A stretch of DNA of 64,000 bases from Apostichopus japonicus (GCF_037975245.1 NC_092566.1:8600001-8664000), one strand, 5' to 3'. Numbered from the stretch's first letter, positions 32,527 to 47,495 are shown. The notes: a model not told the origin generated them from the sequence alone. Numbers and translations are program-made.

Positions 32527-35500
32527 GTAAGTACAAACATGGCCTGGAACTGTGTGTATATCCACCTTGAAACCCCATCAGTGCCACTGGTTGGATCACT
32601 GCTCAGTCAGTAACAAGTTCATCCCTGGTCCAATCTGTTGCCCCTGCCCCAATCCCTGTCCTATATACTTCACATAGTTTAGGGACTCATTTCTCAGTTT
32701 TTGAAAAGCAATAATGGCTGATGTTGTGAGAGTAGTCATAACCAATTTTCTTTAAAATTAGGATGCATTCTACCAGGGAATAGCAGCACCCTGCATTAAA
32801 AATTTTATGAAATACCTTGCAGTCATTTGGCCCTGGGTAATTTATTAATACTTTACATCCCCTAAAAGCAAATTTGGAACCCTCCAAGATCAAAACAATA
32901 TATCCAAATCATTTTAAGTATTTCTGTCAATGTGCAAATGTCACATCATACATGTTTGCTTGGGAGTTAATATGGTACAAACTGTGACAATGTCAATTAT
33001 CCAGTATCTTTTAATTTAATGCAATGTAGGAATTGTTTGCATATTTCATCAGGATGCATGTTTTTAATTTGTTTTTATTATTGTCATCTTTAATGAGGGT
33101 AGTCCTGCTCAGTGCAGAAGCACTGCTTTCCAGAGGTATTATAGGCATAGATAATATAGATAATGTAGGCCTACATGTATTCTTCTTTCGTTACGTACTC
33201 TAAAATTAGTTTTCCTCTGCAATATCCTTTTATTAAGGTAACTACTGTAAGTCTGTTTATTATTTTCTTTAAGAAGGTAATCTAGGGTTTTTCGTTATGC
33301 ATGAAATTTATAAAACTATCTTCATCATGCATGTATACGTACATAAATACACACATAGACACGTACATACATACACACATACACACACACGCATACATGT
33401 TTGTATTTCATTTAGACCAAGGACCCCATTGTATTTTTCATTGTTCAAATCCACGTACCCTAACCTTAACAATACCCCATACAATAGAATTCTTCCGAGG
33501 ATGTGGTGATTCTTTAGAAATCACAACCGAGGACCTGAAATTCTTTTGTTCAAGTCCTCAGTCAGAATACAAAACAAACGCATACACGCACACATACATA
33601 CAATTTGAGTGAACTTGAATATCGAAGTCTAGAACTTTAGTCTGGAAAAGTAAGGGAAAAAAATCCTATCTTGAAAGCTTCTTCTTGAGATTAAAGGCAT
33701 AAATCAAACTGTAGTGAAAAATTATGGCTACAGTATGTTATGTTTGGGAGATGCCATTGCTCTTTGAATGTACCCCTCACCAAACATTAGTGCTATAGTT
33801 ACAATTGTAAGGCATTAGCTTAACATAGTTAGCCTATTAAACAGTAGTTCATTATTTAGTGTGTATATATAGGCATCATAGTAAACCGTAAGAACCAGGT
33901 TTAGTCTTGAAAATGTCTGGAATTTCAAATTTGTTTAAAAGTGTGGGTACCATGATACACAGCAAAATACTTTTGTGCTGTTGTAGTGCGTGGACAGGTG
34001 ACTTAAAAACCCAAACGGTAGGTACCAAAGATGCTTTTGAAGTCACTACTGTGTAGAAAATATGTACACAAGATTTTCGAAACTGTGTTAGTTACAAACA
34101 TACATGGTTCAGTGAAATTGTTTTTGCTTGTGAAAGTTAGGAGCCATGTGAAACTGAACATCAGCTAGACTTTTCAAAATTCCATCAGGCGATATTAATG
34201 TCTGTCTGATTGATTAGCTCATTATGTGAATCAGGAAGCAGTTTTATTCAAACTGTTTCATGGTGAACTTGACAGTGTAAAGACTTTATGATATGCTGTA
34301 TGTGGTAATTATTGAATTTATTATGAGTAATTTAATTGATTATGTTCGTAAAATTGCAAGTCAGCTTAAAGTGAAGTCTATGTTTCTGCAAGTTTTTTAT
34401 TTGAAATGACTGAAGGAAATGACAAGTTTTCTTCAATTTTAATTGATCTTCCATACTGTATATGTGTGGATGTTGCACCATCACAGGATTTAGTGTGTAA
34501 AAATATGTAAATGTATGTCATTGAGTGACAAAATACATATAATCTGCTTAAAATATTTGAAGAACAAAAATGGTATTTCCTTACTTAATAAAAAGGCAGT
34601 TTTATAGCTTAAAGGCATTGGAGACTCGCCCCAAACAGCGTGCCGCCATCTTTTAAAAAGTTAACTTTCCGTTGCTTGCAAGTGAAGTTTTTCTCATGTA
34701 TTCAAAATGCAGACAGTAAATGTAGCGTGATACCTTGTTATCTTTAGCTGGACCTGAGATGCCCATCGCTGTATCGTGTATACACTGTGCTGTGGGTATT
34801 GACCGCAGCTGTATACATGTACTGACTGTACACGCCTGTTTAATTACCGATGGTAGCAAACTGTGTGTTTCTTAAAAGTCCTGGGATCGATGGTTGTGTC
34901 TAACACTTCTGTTACACCTCATTCGAAACTAGGTCAGATTACCGGCATTAGACGTTTCTTTTTGCGTCGCAAGTCTTCACACCCTTTAGTTAATTACTAT
35001 AAACAATATGTTTCTGCAATCTTGATTCTATGAATAATGTCTCAAATTTGACTGATTTTGATTCATCTTTAATAATTGTTTGAGATTCCAAACTATAGAA
35101 ATGAACACAAGGTTTTATAGTTAAAGTCTAAAAACTGCTTCATTGATAAATTTGTCATTATTTTACTGGAATTTCAAAAGCAAATCTTTGATTGACCATT
35201 TCTAGAGTAGGTGAAGTGGCTAGAAGAGGGTACCTGCAGTCTCATGTTATAAGCTCCCTGCAATTTTTTGTTGTTGACATTATCAAACATTCAATATTTA
35301 TGTTTATTCCTGGAGTCAAAAGGCTGTTAAATTCTTTAATCCTTGAAATATGGCATATTTTGGTAGATCTGAGATTGTATAATATTTAAAAATAAGTCGA
35401 GAGTTAGAATAAATTGTTAGTCTTAAAATCCTTCTTTTTGCTTTTCAAGCCATACTGTATGTGTTCAAGAGCAGATCTTACTTATTGGTCTGTTTATGAT

Positions 35501-37075
35501 GCTTCTTCATCTCATTACTGAGGGGAGTGAGTAATGGAGGGGAGGGAGGAGGAGGAGGGAGGGAGGAGAGTAATTAGCAATGGGAAATCCCAGGTTAACC
35601 CTAGTTAGTATACTGGAGAATGGTCCCTGAAATCTGTCCAGAAATGGTCCAAAACATGCTAAATGTCAAATAAAAGTCACTCATTATACCACAAATATAT
35701 ACACAATTAGTATGGTTTACTTTGTGTTGCTGGTTAAACATATTTGCATGCAAGCTTATGATCTGGACTGATATTGCACAAAGAGAATATACATAAAATT
35801 GCCCAATTTTGCACATATATTAAATTACACTGACCTGTACATGTTTATTAATCTCCAGTATTTTCAGTGCAAGTACAACACTGTTTACAGTATTTAAAGC
35901 ATAACAGTCAATTATTTTACAATATCTAACTAAAATGGTACTTAATTGCAGATGATAGCAGCTTTGTCCCTCCCCTTTCCCACTACATATCCCCACCCCC
36001 CCTCCCCACCCCACCTTGCCCATTCAGTTTGAGGTCATCATACTGATTGCAACATACATTATCCTGTAAACAAAGCTTAAATAAATTCATTTGAAGCAGT
36101 GTTTGAAAGGAAAAACCAATTTGAAACCATTATAAATTATCCTTAGTTCTGGAAGTCAGGACGGGCTTCGGTGGTGCTTTGCATCTTGTTCACAGAGCTG
36201 TGTGAGCGATTAACCTTCTACAGCATCAGTGCAAATCTGGTCTTATTCTGTACGAGTGTCTTGAAGGTGGATAGCGCCACGGCACTCACGATATCCCTGG
36301 CTTTCACCGGTACTTCCTTCTTTCTTCCGCTTTTCGGGGGATACATCGCCGATACTATAGCGGGAAGATTCAACACCATATATGGAAGTGCCTTACTCTA
36401 CTTAGTGGGTATGTTTAACATGGTTTACTGTATACATATATATACACGCATTTACAGTCGTCAATATTTTGACTCTGTATATTACCTGCAGTCTCTATAT
36501 GCAACCTGCAACATTTATCATTTAAATTAATCGTGTCTAAATTCTGATAAACTGTCCATGACAGTGTCTATTGAATCTGCATAATTTTCTGACTGTATTG
36601 TACCCTATGGGTCAGATTGCCATTATCATCGTGAATTCCAATATTATTTATGTGTGTATGTATGTATTTAGTATGTATTTTAGATCCTCCTGAGAAGTAC
36701 AATTATTATTCCTCCTTTAAATCACTTTCTGCTTTTCATATAGGTACTGCACTTTTACCGGCTATATCTTATGAGTATGAACAAGGCTTCGAGGGACCTG
36801 CGAAATTGGCGTACTTTGCAATCGCCTTGTTTCTCGTGGCAATTGGAACCGGAGGAATCAAAGCCAACGTGGGACCATTTGGGGCACAACAGTTGGAAGA
36901 GTTTGGAGAAGGGGCCATTCGGTCCTTTTTCAATTGGTAAGTATATTTACATGAAAACGTAATGAGTAGGAAAATCCAGAACAGTGAAGAAACTTTCAGC
37001 CCCCACTGGGATTTGACCCCGGGCCTCCCGCTTTGTATGTGGACACCCTAACCAACTTTTTGACATATATATATT

Positions 37076-37111
<36 letters not shown>

Positions 37112-40100
37112 CCCAATCATAACCGAGCATAACCTTAATTCTATACATTTTGTAGAGGTCCGTAATATGGCTAAAGTGATATGTTCTTTATAGGGAGACT
37201 ACCTGCAATCTGTAAACTAAAGGCTATAAAATAATAATAATAATAACAATAATAATAATATATATATGCCGACAATCTTCTCTTTAAAATAGTTTCAATT
37301 CCTGCTACTCCTTGTCACTTTCGGTGATCATGCACTGAAGAAGAGCTAGTTTCGCTCGAAAGCTCTGCAAAAACCAAACATTGGCTGTTTTCCTTCCAAT
37401 CACTTACCTAATTTAATTATTGTATCTCACTCGAGATCCAGCCTTTCTCTAAATGCAGCATAGTTGCTTAACAGTTTTTCCATTATTCCTATATATATAT
37501 ATATATATATCGCTGCAATTTAACAACCTCTAATAATCACAGGAAACATAGTTCCTCGGGTATCTGTCAATTGTCTTGTGTTTTGTTTAATATGCATATT
37601 GCATGAAACGGAAGTGCATGTTTAGGGTTAGTTGCATCATACCTAAACGGGAGCACTAAGGGAAAATTGTGGTCAATGGCAAATTAGGGTCCCGCAGGAA
37701 TCCCTTGCCACACAAGTTTCCTGCAGTCATGCGAGGAGTTAAGTTGGGACAAATTGACAAACTGGATTGTGGTGCAAATTCTTCAATTTGTTTTCAGGTT
37801 TTACTGGTTCATTAATGTCGGATCTGGTATCTCTTTCTCTCTGGTGGTTTACATCCAACAAAACTATAATTTCTTCTACGGTTTCCTGATTCCGACTGTC
37901 ACCATCCTCCTCGCCAACTTACTCTTCCTCCTGAAGAGAAGGGAATACATTAACCACCCTCCAGAAGGTAACTAGAGACAATCTGATTCTTTAAAGTAAA
38001 TTACAACAATATGTAGGAATCATTGTGGAGAGGAGGGGGAGGGGAGGATGAGGAGCAGGGGTAGGGGTCTGGGAGGAGGAGGGGCGAAGGTCTGGGAAAT
38101 CAGACCTTGATGGGCAACTAATGAAATCTTTAAATGCAGTTATAAATCACCAGGTCAGGATATTTATAACAAGTACCATCAAGTTCATTACTCAAACTTT
38201 CCTTTCGGTTTTGATTAAAACATAAAAAAATTTAACTGATTGGAAATCCAGCTGAAGTTGAGAGTTTTCACATTGAAAGTAGCCCGTTTTAGATGCGGGA
38301 TGTAATGATAATAGTCGTAGCTTTTCGATGTCAAGAGCACAGCATTGTTATATTGATGGGTCGATAACTGTAAATGCATTTAAAGTGTTCTGTATCATCC
38401 CGGTTTATAATGGGTAAAAAGTAATTCATGAAAGTGCCTCAATATGCAAAGTTATTATTTCCTTCTTTTTCATGGTATTATCAATTTGAATCGTTGCTCA
38501 GTATCTATCGGTACATATAAATATGTATGAGGGAGTCTGTGTTGAAGTTTAAGAGAGAAAACACCAAGGAAACTACACACAACCATATGTACAGTAGTAT
38601 ATATGTATGATGGCGAAAATCACTTGACAGATATTTCATAGTCTCTATTTAAAGTTGCTATTATATGTCATTCCTCTAGCTTTGGTTCCCCATGTTAACC
38701 TATGGAATGATTGTATGTATGTATGTATGTATGTATGTAAGTATGTATGGCTTTCTAGTCACTTCGCCCAACAACCATTTCGCCCAACTGCCATTTCGCC
38801 CAACCAGCCTGGTCATTTCGCCCAACCAGCCTGGTCATTTCGCCCAACCAGCATGGTCATTTCGCCCAACCATCATAGTCATTTCGCCCAACCAGCATGG
38901 TCATTTCGCCCAACGGTGTTGGTCATTTCGCCCAACCTTATTTTTACTAATATTCAGTCAGAATAATATTACTTTTTCTATTCCACTAGTTCAATTTGAT
39001 TTATTTTGGGTTAGGTTACTTCGTAATAGGTAAATAAAAAAGTGAGGTCCGCTCGATATCGATTGGAGTCTGAGCAGTTATTTCGGGTATAATGGGAGGA
39101 TTACACTACTTTAGGCGTTTACGCATACAATGGAAGTTATATTATTATACAAACACAGGGGAATCGGTCTTCATAAAAACCTATCAAACCTAACCCCTAA
39201 AACACTGATCCATCCTACTGACTAACAATTCCCGAACGTTTCCTTATTAAATTGAAAAAATATATAAAACCCATCCGTTTTATTGAATTACTATATTTAA
39301 TCAATGTAACCACTTTATCAATGTAACCACATATGTAATCACATACTTATGTAATCAATTTAACCACGACTTGAAGTTTCTTAATACTTGGTTCGTATCC
39401 CGTAACGTTAACAATTCCCTAACGTTTACTTTTGAAATATCATATTTAATCAAGGTTGGGCGAAATGACCAGACTGGTTGGGCGAAATGACCAGGCTGGT
39501 TGGGCGAAATGACCAGGCTGGTTGGGCAAAATGACCAGGCTGGTTGGGCGAAATGACCAGGCTGGTTGGGCGAAATGGCAGTTGGGCGAAATGGTTGTTG
39601 GGCGAATTGTCCTGCTTCCGTATGTATGTATGTGTGTATGTATGTATGTATTTTAGATCCTCCTGCAAGTAAGAACTCTCTTAGAAGCCATCATTGGCTT
39701 ATCAAAGCCGCAAGCTGACGGAAGCCAGTCTCTTAGATTCGTATTTAACGTCCATGATTATGAATTGTCAGTTGTCAACAACTCTGTAACTGGACGACGT
39801 ACATTAATCTTGGAGTGACTCGAACCGGGGACCTTATGATTGGAAGGCACCGGCGTTAATCACTGAGATATTAAACACTCCACAGTGTGAATCATCAGAA
39901 GAGGATAAAATACAAATCACTATTTTCGTGGGAGTGTCATCTGTCTTAATTATGTACATGAGCTAACTAAGTAATTTTTAAAACATCTTAAGCAGATACC
40001 AAAGATATAGTAGAAGCTATCCTGTGGGAACTCTCTTTTACTTTCCTTCCCATCGGCACTTGAGGTAGCATACTCCATATAATTGCCCCATTGACATACA

Positions 40101-43100
40101 CACTAAATCGTCAAAGTATTGTGGTCTCTTAGTGACCCCTCTTAGAAGTTCTCACCGGCTAAACCCTACCCCTCCCTGGATAGCTGACATGTTGGCCGTT
40201 AATATGACACCTTCAAATTTTCCGTATCATGACCCTGCAGTTTTCGTCACTTGTAAACAAACCTCTTTACTCAGTGGTAAACAATTTTCAAACGCTGCTC
40301 CTGGGAGGCCTAAAGTGGTCTCAAATTGCCTCAATTGACACAAATTATGCACCACAAATTTCTTCCATTTTGTGTACTCCCAGATCCAAGCCACAAAAGA
40401 AGAAAAAGATTTTGTTTGACAGCAATGATCAAAAGAGGTGTTCTCCTGTTGCTTTTCTGCACTTTCTAGAGGGAGGACACTCAGGCATATTGATATAGAC
40501 TCTTATAGGAGTATGCTACCTTAGGAAACGGGAGTATTAAAGTAACACAAGTGTTTGGGCTTCACAGGTAAAGGAAGAATACACATACTAAAACGCAAGA
40601 ATTAAGACTAAGAAATCTGTGACATTATCATTGCCGCTCCACCGAATTGGACCTTAGTTTTGAGCAACCAAGATTTTAAAAAGTTGGTCATTGTGAATCG
40701 AAAATTTATTCTAAATTGTTCTTCAAACTGGTCGTGATGTAATCTGAAGATCGTTTGCAGTGAAAAAAATAGTGTTTTGGTATGGTGAGAATGTGAAAAT
40801 ACCTACATTAATCAATTAGTGGGAGAAGTGGTAGAAATATGTATAAATAGATGTCGCTCGTTTGCTGTTCTCAACACCCAGGATAACTCGACATTCCTTT
40901 GGAATTTTCTGACCTCTCTCTTTTTTCTTCTATAGGAAGTGCTCTGACAAACATTGTTAAAATAACAGCCACCAGTACCTGCGGTCGTTGTTGCTGTTGT
41001 CGTTGTTGTCTTGGTCGTCGTGAGAGGAGGAACTCCGATCCAGTCGAGAGTCCGAACATTCAGAGTCAATTTGATTATGCAAAGGAATCAAATGGGGGCA
41101 AATATCTGGATTCCGAAGTCGAGAGCACCAAAAGTATTCTGAGACTCTTACCGATCTTTGGTACATTTATTCTGTATTGGACTGTTTACAATCAAGTGAG
41201 TGATGAATCATGTTACCGTGGCGATTAATTTAAATCATGTCTTTGGGTGATGTATTCGTCTGATTCTTGTCTTACCTAATTTCTACAAGAATGAATTAAC
41301 TTTAACATTTTGTAGGTCTGCAGTCTAGCTGAAGAACTGACATCACAGTAATATAGCCTTAAAGGAGAATTCCATAGATTAAGCATATTTTTACAGCTGA
41401 ATTATCTTGAAAAAAACTAGACTTATTATAGACACATTACTAGCACTCAAATTTCTTCCTTTTTTTATCCCTTTTTTTTTTCTTTGAGTATAACATTATG
41501 AAGACTGTCAATTCTGGACTAAAGTAATCTAAATTTTTAGTGTTCTTAAATTTGGCCTGTGTATCTTTGCAGATGTCTTCAACATATTTCCTCCAAGGTG
41601 AAAGACTTAGACTCAAATACAACGATTTCACCTTACCTGCGGCCATCTTGAATCTCTTTGATGTGATCGCGATTCTGATCTTGGTTCCGTTTTTTGACCG
41701 TATTTTATACCCTGGTCTTCAAAAGTTGGGAGTCAATTTTACCCTCCTCAGAAGAATAGGTGAGTCTTGGAATGTCCAGGACAAACGATGGTATCTGATA
41801 TACTTGAAAAAATTTGAAATACAAAGTTAATAAAAACCTAAGCCAAAACACAAAGGACTCTTAATTATGCAAATATTGAAGTTTGAAACTAATTGCATAT
41901 CTGTTTTTTGGGTGTGATTTTGACAAATATGACAGGTTGTGTGATGTGAATTACACTTTCATAGGTTAATCTGAGTGGCCAAGTTTAGCGAACATGTTGA
42001 TTCCACAGCAGTTTCGGCGGAATGTCATTACATGTGGGACTTTCAATGGTGTATTTTATCAGTATGTGACAAACGTTGTGGAATTTTTATCCTCTTTGGT
42101 GTCTTAATTGTTGTTGATATGAAGCTAAAGTACTGTTTCACATTATTGCTGCACGTTTTATGTACGTGAAATGGTAAACAATTAACAACCCGTAAAAGCT
42201 GCATAATATGCAATGAATGGGTTGTAAACTTTATTAGCAGTGCCTAAATTAATATTACAGCTGTTTGGTTCAACAGAGAAAACACATTTTGTTTACCAGA
42301 AAATGTAATATTACAATATTACAACATTTAATTTGTACTTATATCTATGTATGTATTCTTACACATATATATATTTTGTTTTTTCTTTTCTTTTCTTTTC
42401 TTTCTTCAGGGAGTCTTCCAGATTGTAAGCTTTTAAGCTTTATGGAAGACTTCCTCCACTTTGTACTTTTGTGGCAAACAAAATAAAAAAATTAAAAAAA
42501 TATGTTTTTTGTCAGTTGCAAACTTTTCAAGGGTTTTTAGCTTAATTTGGTGAATTAAAGTAACAGACTTTTATGTATAGGTAGTTTAATTGTCTTTCTG
42601 TTAATGGATGAGTTAACTATCACCACCAGACTAATGGAGACTGATTTAACACGGAGTGTAACAATTACAGCTTGAAAGTACATGTTTTGATTATAATTTG
42701 AAAAAAAGCAAAGAAACACAATTTTAGCTAGAACTTGCAAGGCAGTCTGCCGACATGAGAATTAACTTATTTTACACATGATTTCCATGGTCATGAGAAA
42801 AACATGGAAAAGTTGTGATTGAAATTTGGAAGTCATTCCAGGTGGCCTACAAAAGACATGGAAAATAGTCAAAATTTAAAAGGTTATGGAGAAGTCATGG
42901 AAGATAGAATTATCTCTTAAATTATTTCAAACTTTCCGTTAAATACCAAAAATAGGCATTTAGATGTAAAAACGTGCACCCAGGACGCAAGCATCTCTAT
43001 TTGAAGAATCTTTCTGCATCTTTGTTTCCAATTTCTCCTGTTTAAATATGTAGTCTTGCTCAAACAAAAAATATTGATTGGCCAGAGTATAAGTTAATCT

Positions 43101-46100
43101 TGATTCTCACATTCTGTGATCTAATGATTCTCAGATTCTATTGTTTTTTTTAATACTCACTTCTCAGTATAAATCACTTTAATTTTGAAATTGCATGTTT
43201 ATTTTTTTTTTACATTTAATATATGAACGAAACCTGACTAGTGACAGTTAAGCTCAGGGTTTGTATTTCAAAACTGTATGAGTTGTGTTTACAATCAATA
43301 CAGTCTCAGTACTGACTTAAATTCAAGTCGAGTAATACAGACTCAATTCTTTGCCATCGTTGATAGCAGGTGCTTTGAATGATCTCCAATTGAAATTTTA
43401 CCAGTTTTATTATTTTAATCCTTTTACGATTGTTAAGCATTTTAATCTTTCTTTTTTCATGTTTTTTTTGCACTTTTGTTTGTGTGTTTGTTTACGTTTT
43501 TTTAAGGAACTGGAATGTTTCTGGCCACGTGCTCGGTGATCATCGCAGCAGTCGTCGAAATCGAGCGTAAGAGGATCATGGAGGAGGGCCACTACATCGC
43601 CCAAAATCTCTCGACGGAGACCTTCAATGCATCTGATCTATCTGTCTTCGTTCAGATACCTCAGTTTGCATTTATCGGGGCAAGTGAGGTCTTTGCCAGT
43701 GTCACAGGTACAAGTGTGCTATTTCCTCTTTCAGCGAAGAAAACCGATTTGTCTACGAAACGGATTGATCGTGTCTGATTTGACATCCATGCACGTAGAA
43801 TTTCCGTGTGTGTTTAGTTTTACTTTAGGGCTAGAAATTTAAGCCAACAGTATCTCATTTGAAACCTCCATGCATGATCTTGGATGAACACTGGCCTTTT
43901 ATCAAGCCTTCTCTTCTAGATGAGTGTTCAGAGAATGACCAGGCAGGCTTCTATAATTCCTGATCCTATTTGGCTCTTGCTTCATTAATGGCCCCAACAT
44001 GATCGATGAGAATGTACTCAATGTAGTACCTCAACCGTCTGACCACCCTCTCAATATACGAAGGGAACTGTAGGTCAAGATACCATAAACATCATCACCA
44101 CCATTCATCATCACCACCATTCATCATCACCACCATCATCATCACTGCACAGCATTAATAAGGATCATTTGAAAATTCGCCCTTTAGTAAGACTGCCGTT
44201 CATTTTTCACCACTGCCCACTTCTTCCCCTTTCAAGGTGATTAGACTGGAACGTTAGTCTGTGTGTCATGTAATCAATTCGCCAAGCCTAGCAAAGGAAA
44301 CAATGTGGAAAAGTCACTTGCACAGCTCAAATTACCCCCCCCCCCCCGATGCTGGAAAACTGTTATGGCAGTGGTATTAAAGGGCGCGTTTTCAAATGTG
44401 AAAAAAAACACACACTGGAGGACTTTCTCAAATTCCGTCATCACTGCCCTGTACAGTCAGATTAAAAAAAATTATAAACAAAAAATCATAGGTATGGCTA
44501 TGAAGTATTCATTTGACTAAATGACAGTTTTTCTTATGAATTGATATGAAATTAAAAAAGTATGGAAAGAAGAGTCTGAACCAGACATTTAATGTTCTCT
44601 GGTATTTTAAAGCTACCGATTGTTTTCGACAAATTGTCAGAATTATTAAAAGCAACGCAAGAACTGAATGTTGCTAGCTATGATACAGTGGGATGGATCT
44701 TACATGTTTAGCAGTCACCTGGGTTACAACCTAGCAACACAAGAGTTGCTTCAGTCCATGCCAATGACAAAGTCATTATAAATAGGGAAACCTCCTTTCC
44801 CAATTCACAAGAAAACAATTAAGCAAAGAAACTGATGCTTCCCACAATCTCTGCCGTATCACGCAGAACAATTACTTGACACATTTGAGAACCAATTTAA
44901 GTTTTTAATTTTTCCATATATTGCAACACGTATTTCTTCATAACCCTATCGTCCTAGCTCACCATGTATGCTCATTAAGATGCACATATTAACTCAGGTA
45001 CATGTCCACAGCGTGTAAATCTGTAACTCATATCCTAACTCATAGTATATAGTCACATGTGCACATCGACAATGTTGACTTAATCAAGCTCACTGCATCA
45101 ACATTAAAATGCTATTCTCCTTTCAAATTTGTGCACATTTGGGAAAAAGTGCAAATAATAGTGACTGCAAGAAGGTATACCAGCACTCGTATTTAACTCA
45201 AGTACATGTCCACAGCGTGCAAATCTGTAGCTCATATCCTAACTCATATACAGTCACATGTGCACAGTGGCAAGTTGACTTAATCAAGCTCACTGCATCA
45301 ACAAAAATATGCTATTCTCCCTTCAAAATTTGTGCACATTTGGGAAAAAGTGCAAATAATAGTGACTGCAAGAAGGTACCAGCACTCGACACACTGATCA
45401 TGGTAGAGATAGTGAATAATATAGTAAAAGTTAAACTAACCCAAATGACAGAAATTTGTCTCTCTTCTGCGCTCAAAATGTCACAAAGGTACCAGTATTT
45501 CTACTGAGCACTAACCATTTCCAGGGATGCCAACCAGTACGATTTTATCGTATTGAGTACTATAAAACAAGTGAAATACGATAATATTTTTCATCTTTCC
45601 AAAAAAAAAAAAATTATATTTTTTTTAAAGGTAGTGGGAATCGCATAGAAACATGTACCAGTAACCTTGACAAACATCTTGAACAACTAGCCTACATGGG
45701 CGGGAAATACGCGGAATTGCCAGCTTTACAATTTTCTCATTAAATGTTAATGAAAAAGCAAACATTTTACTTGCCCGTTCTTACCAGTAAAACATTTTTC
45801 TGACATTTCACTGGCCCGTGGTAGTGTCGAGTTTTCGTGAAAATCTGATTTTTCTCTCCAAAATCTGATTTTTGTAAGATATCCAGTCTGTTTTTTTGTG
45901 TCAAGAGGTTGGCATCTCTGCATTTCAAGCTGATAGACAGTCTATTTGCTAAGACATGTTGAGCTGATCAGGTTGAAATTTTTACTGGTATCCTAAAGGT
46001 GTCTTCAATCGTTAAACAGAATGCTTGTACTGATACTCAACAAATCTGTAATATTGTTGTACTAGGGAGGTGACAGCAGGGGGAGGGGGGGGGACCACAG

Positions 46101-47404
46101 CTAGGATGGGGGACCACAGGGGGAATGTATCCACCCTAATCCTGTCCCCACCTGTTTTTGTGAAGCCCTCAAAAGTTTTTTCCCCTTTCATGAGTTGAAT
46201 TTGCCCTTTTTTGGTAAGAACAGTAAATATCCCTTTTTTACCCTTTTGTAGTAAAACAGTGCCCTTTATTTTCTGAACAATTGCAAAAATGGCAAAATCA
46301 AAAGTTAGATGTTCTGCTGCTCCTTGAAGCTAGTTCCCGCTCCTCTTCTCATGTAAGCCCGCTTCAGTTGCCTCTGTGTGGGGAGGGTGAGTTAGTATGG
46401 ATTGAAAAAGGGGGGTGGTGGTGGTTTAAGAGTAATTACCTATGGCATCAACATTTACTAAAGTATTATACTGCAGAGGTGGAGTGGGTTAGAAGTGGAT
46501 TAACTGAAGGGGAGGGTGGGGGGGGGGAAGTGCCGAGGAGTCGGTGCAATACATATTTAAACTGTTGCTCACCAACATTTACTGAACCGTTGGGCTATAA
46601 TGAGATTGTGGAAGGTGTAGGAATGGATCATAAGGGGTAGGGGTTGGGGAGAAATGCAGTCCATCTTGAGTTCTGTTTCATGCTGCGTACATTTGAATGC
46701 AAATATAAGAAACCCTACTGTAAAAGGGATAAATTGCTCAAACTCTCTCTTCCCAACTAGTTCATATTTCAATCAGTGCTGCCTTGAAAAGCACATTTCT
46801 TCCTCTTATAGCATTGGTGAAAGAAAAGTTGTCAGTGAGAGTTTTCCAACTTTGATTCCATGGAGGGTGTAAGACCGTATTCTTGGGTTTAGAAAATCAG
46901 TAAATGCATTTTCAGTCGCAGAGGGACTGTATGGATTATTCCATTGAAGTCCCATATTGCATACAATAATAATAATATTAAGTAATATTTATACAGCGCA
47001 TAATCAGCAAAGCTGCTCAAAACGCTTTACAAATGTAAAAAAAAAACTAAAAACATATAGTAAAAAAAACCTTAATATTAAATATATAGAACCAATAAGG
47101 CATACAATATAAAAGCCTAAAGCAACAATATAAAAAACGCCCGTACTAAACGATAAAAAAAAATATATATACATATAAAAAAATAAAAAAAACCTAAATG
47201 CATATAGCCCAAACAAATTCAGAAGTATGTAAATAGTAAAATAGTTTTAAAAAAATAAATAAATAAAAATATGTAGTCACATGCACCTTTTTGATCCATC
47301 GATTTTCATCTTTCATCTTTTCGAATTCAGGATCTACAAGGAACTATTAATTTAATCTTCTAGTTGTATTTAAAAGTCATCAGTATAGATCCAAAATATG
47401 ATGA

Positions 47405-47438
<34 letters not shown>

Positions 47439-47455
47439 GGTGGTGGTGGTGGTGG

Positions 47456-47495
<40 letters not shown>

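Noticed and set aside
38655-39033. Plus-strand ORFs with FRPT and SPNQPGHFAQ repeats
   Set aside because: They are translations of the 22-bp repeat in the foldback arm; the opposite arm gives the same peptide on the other strand.
40812-41166. Minus-strand ORFs rich in Thr/Gln/Arg
   Set aside because: They are shadows of the cysteine-coding triplet run in transporter exon 5.
41573-41830. Separate gene starting at ATG 41573
   Set aside because: It is an internal exon of the transporter, in phase with exons 5 and 7.
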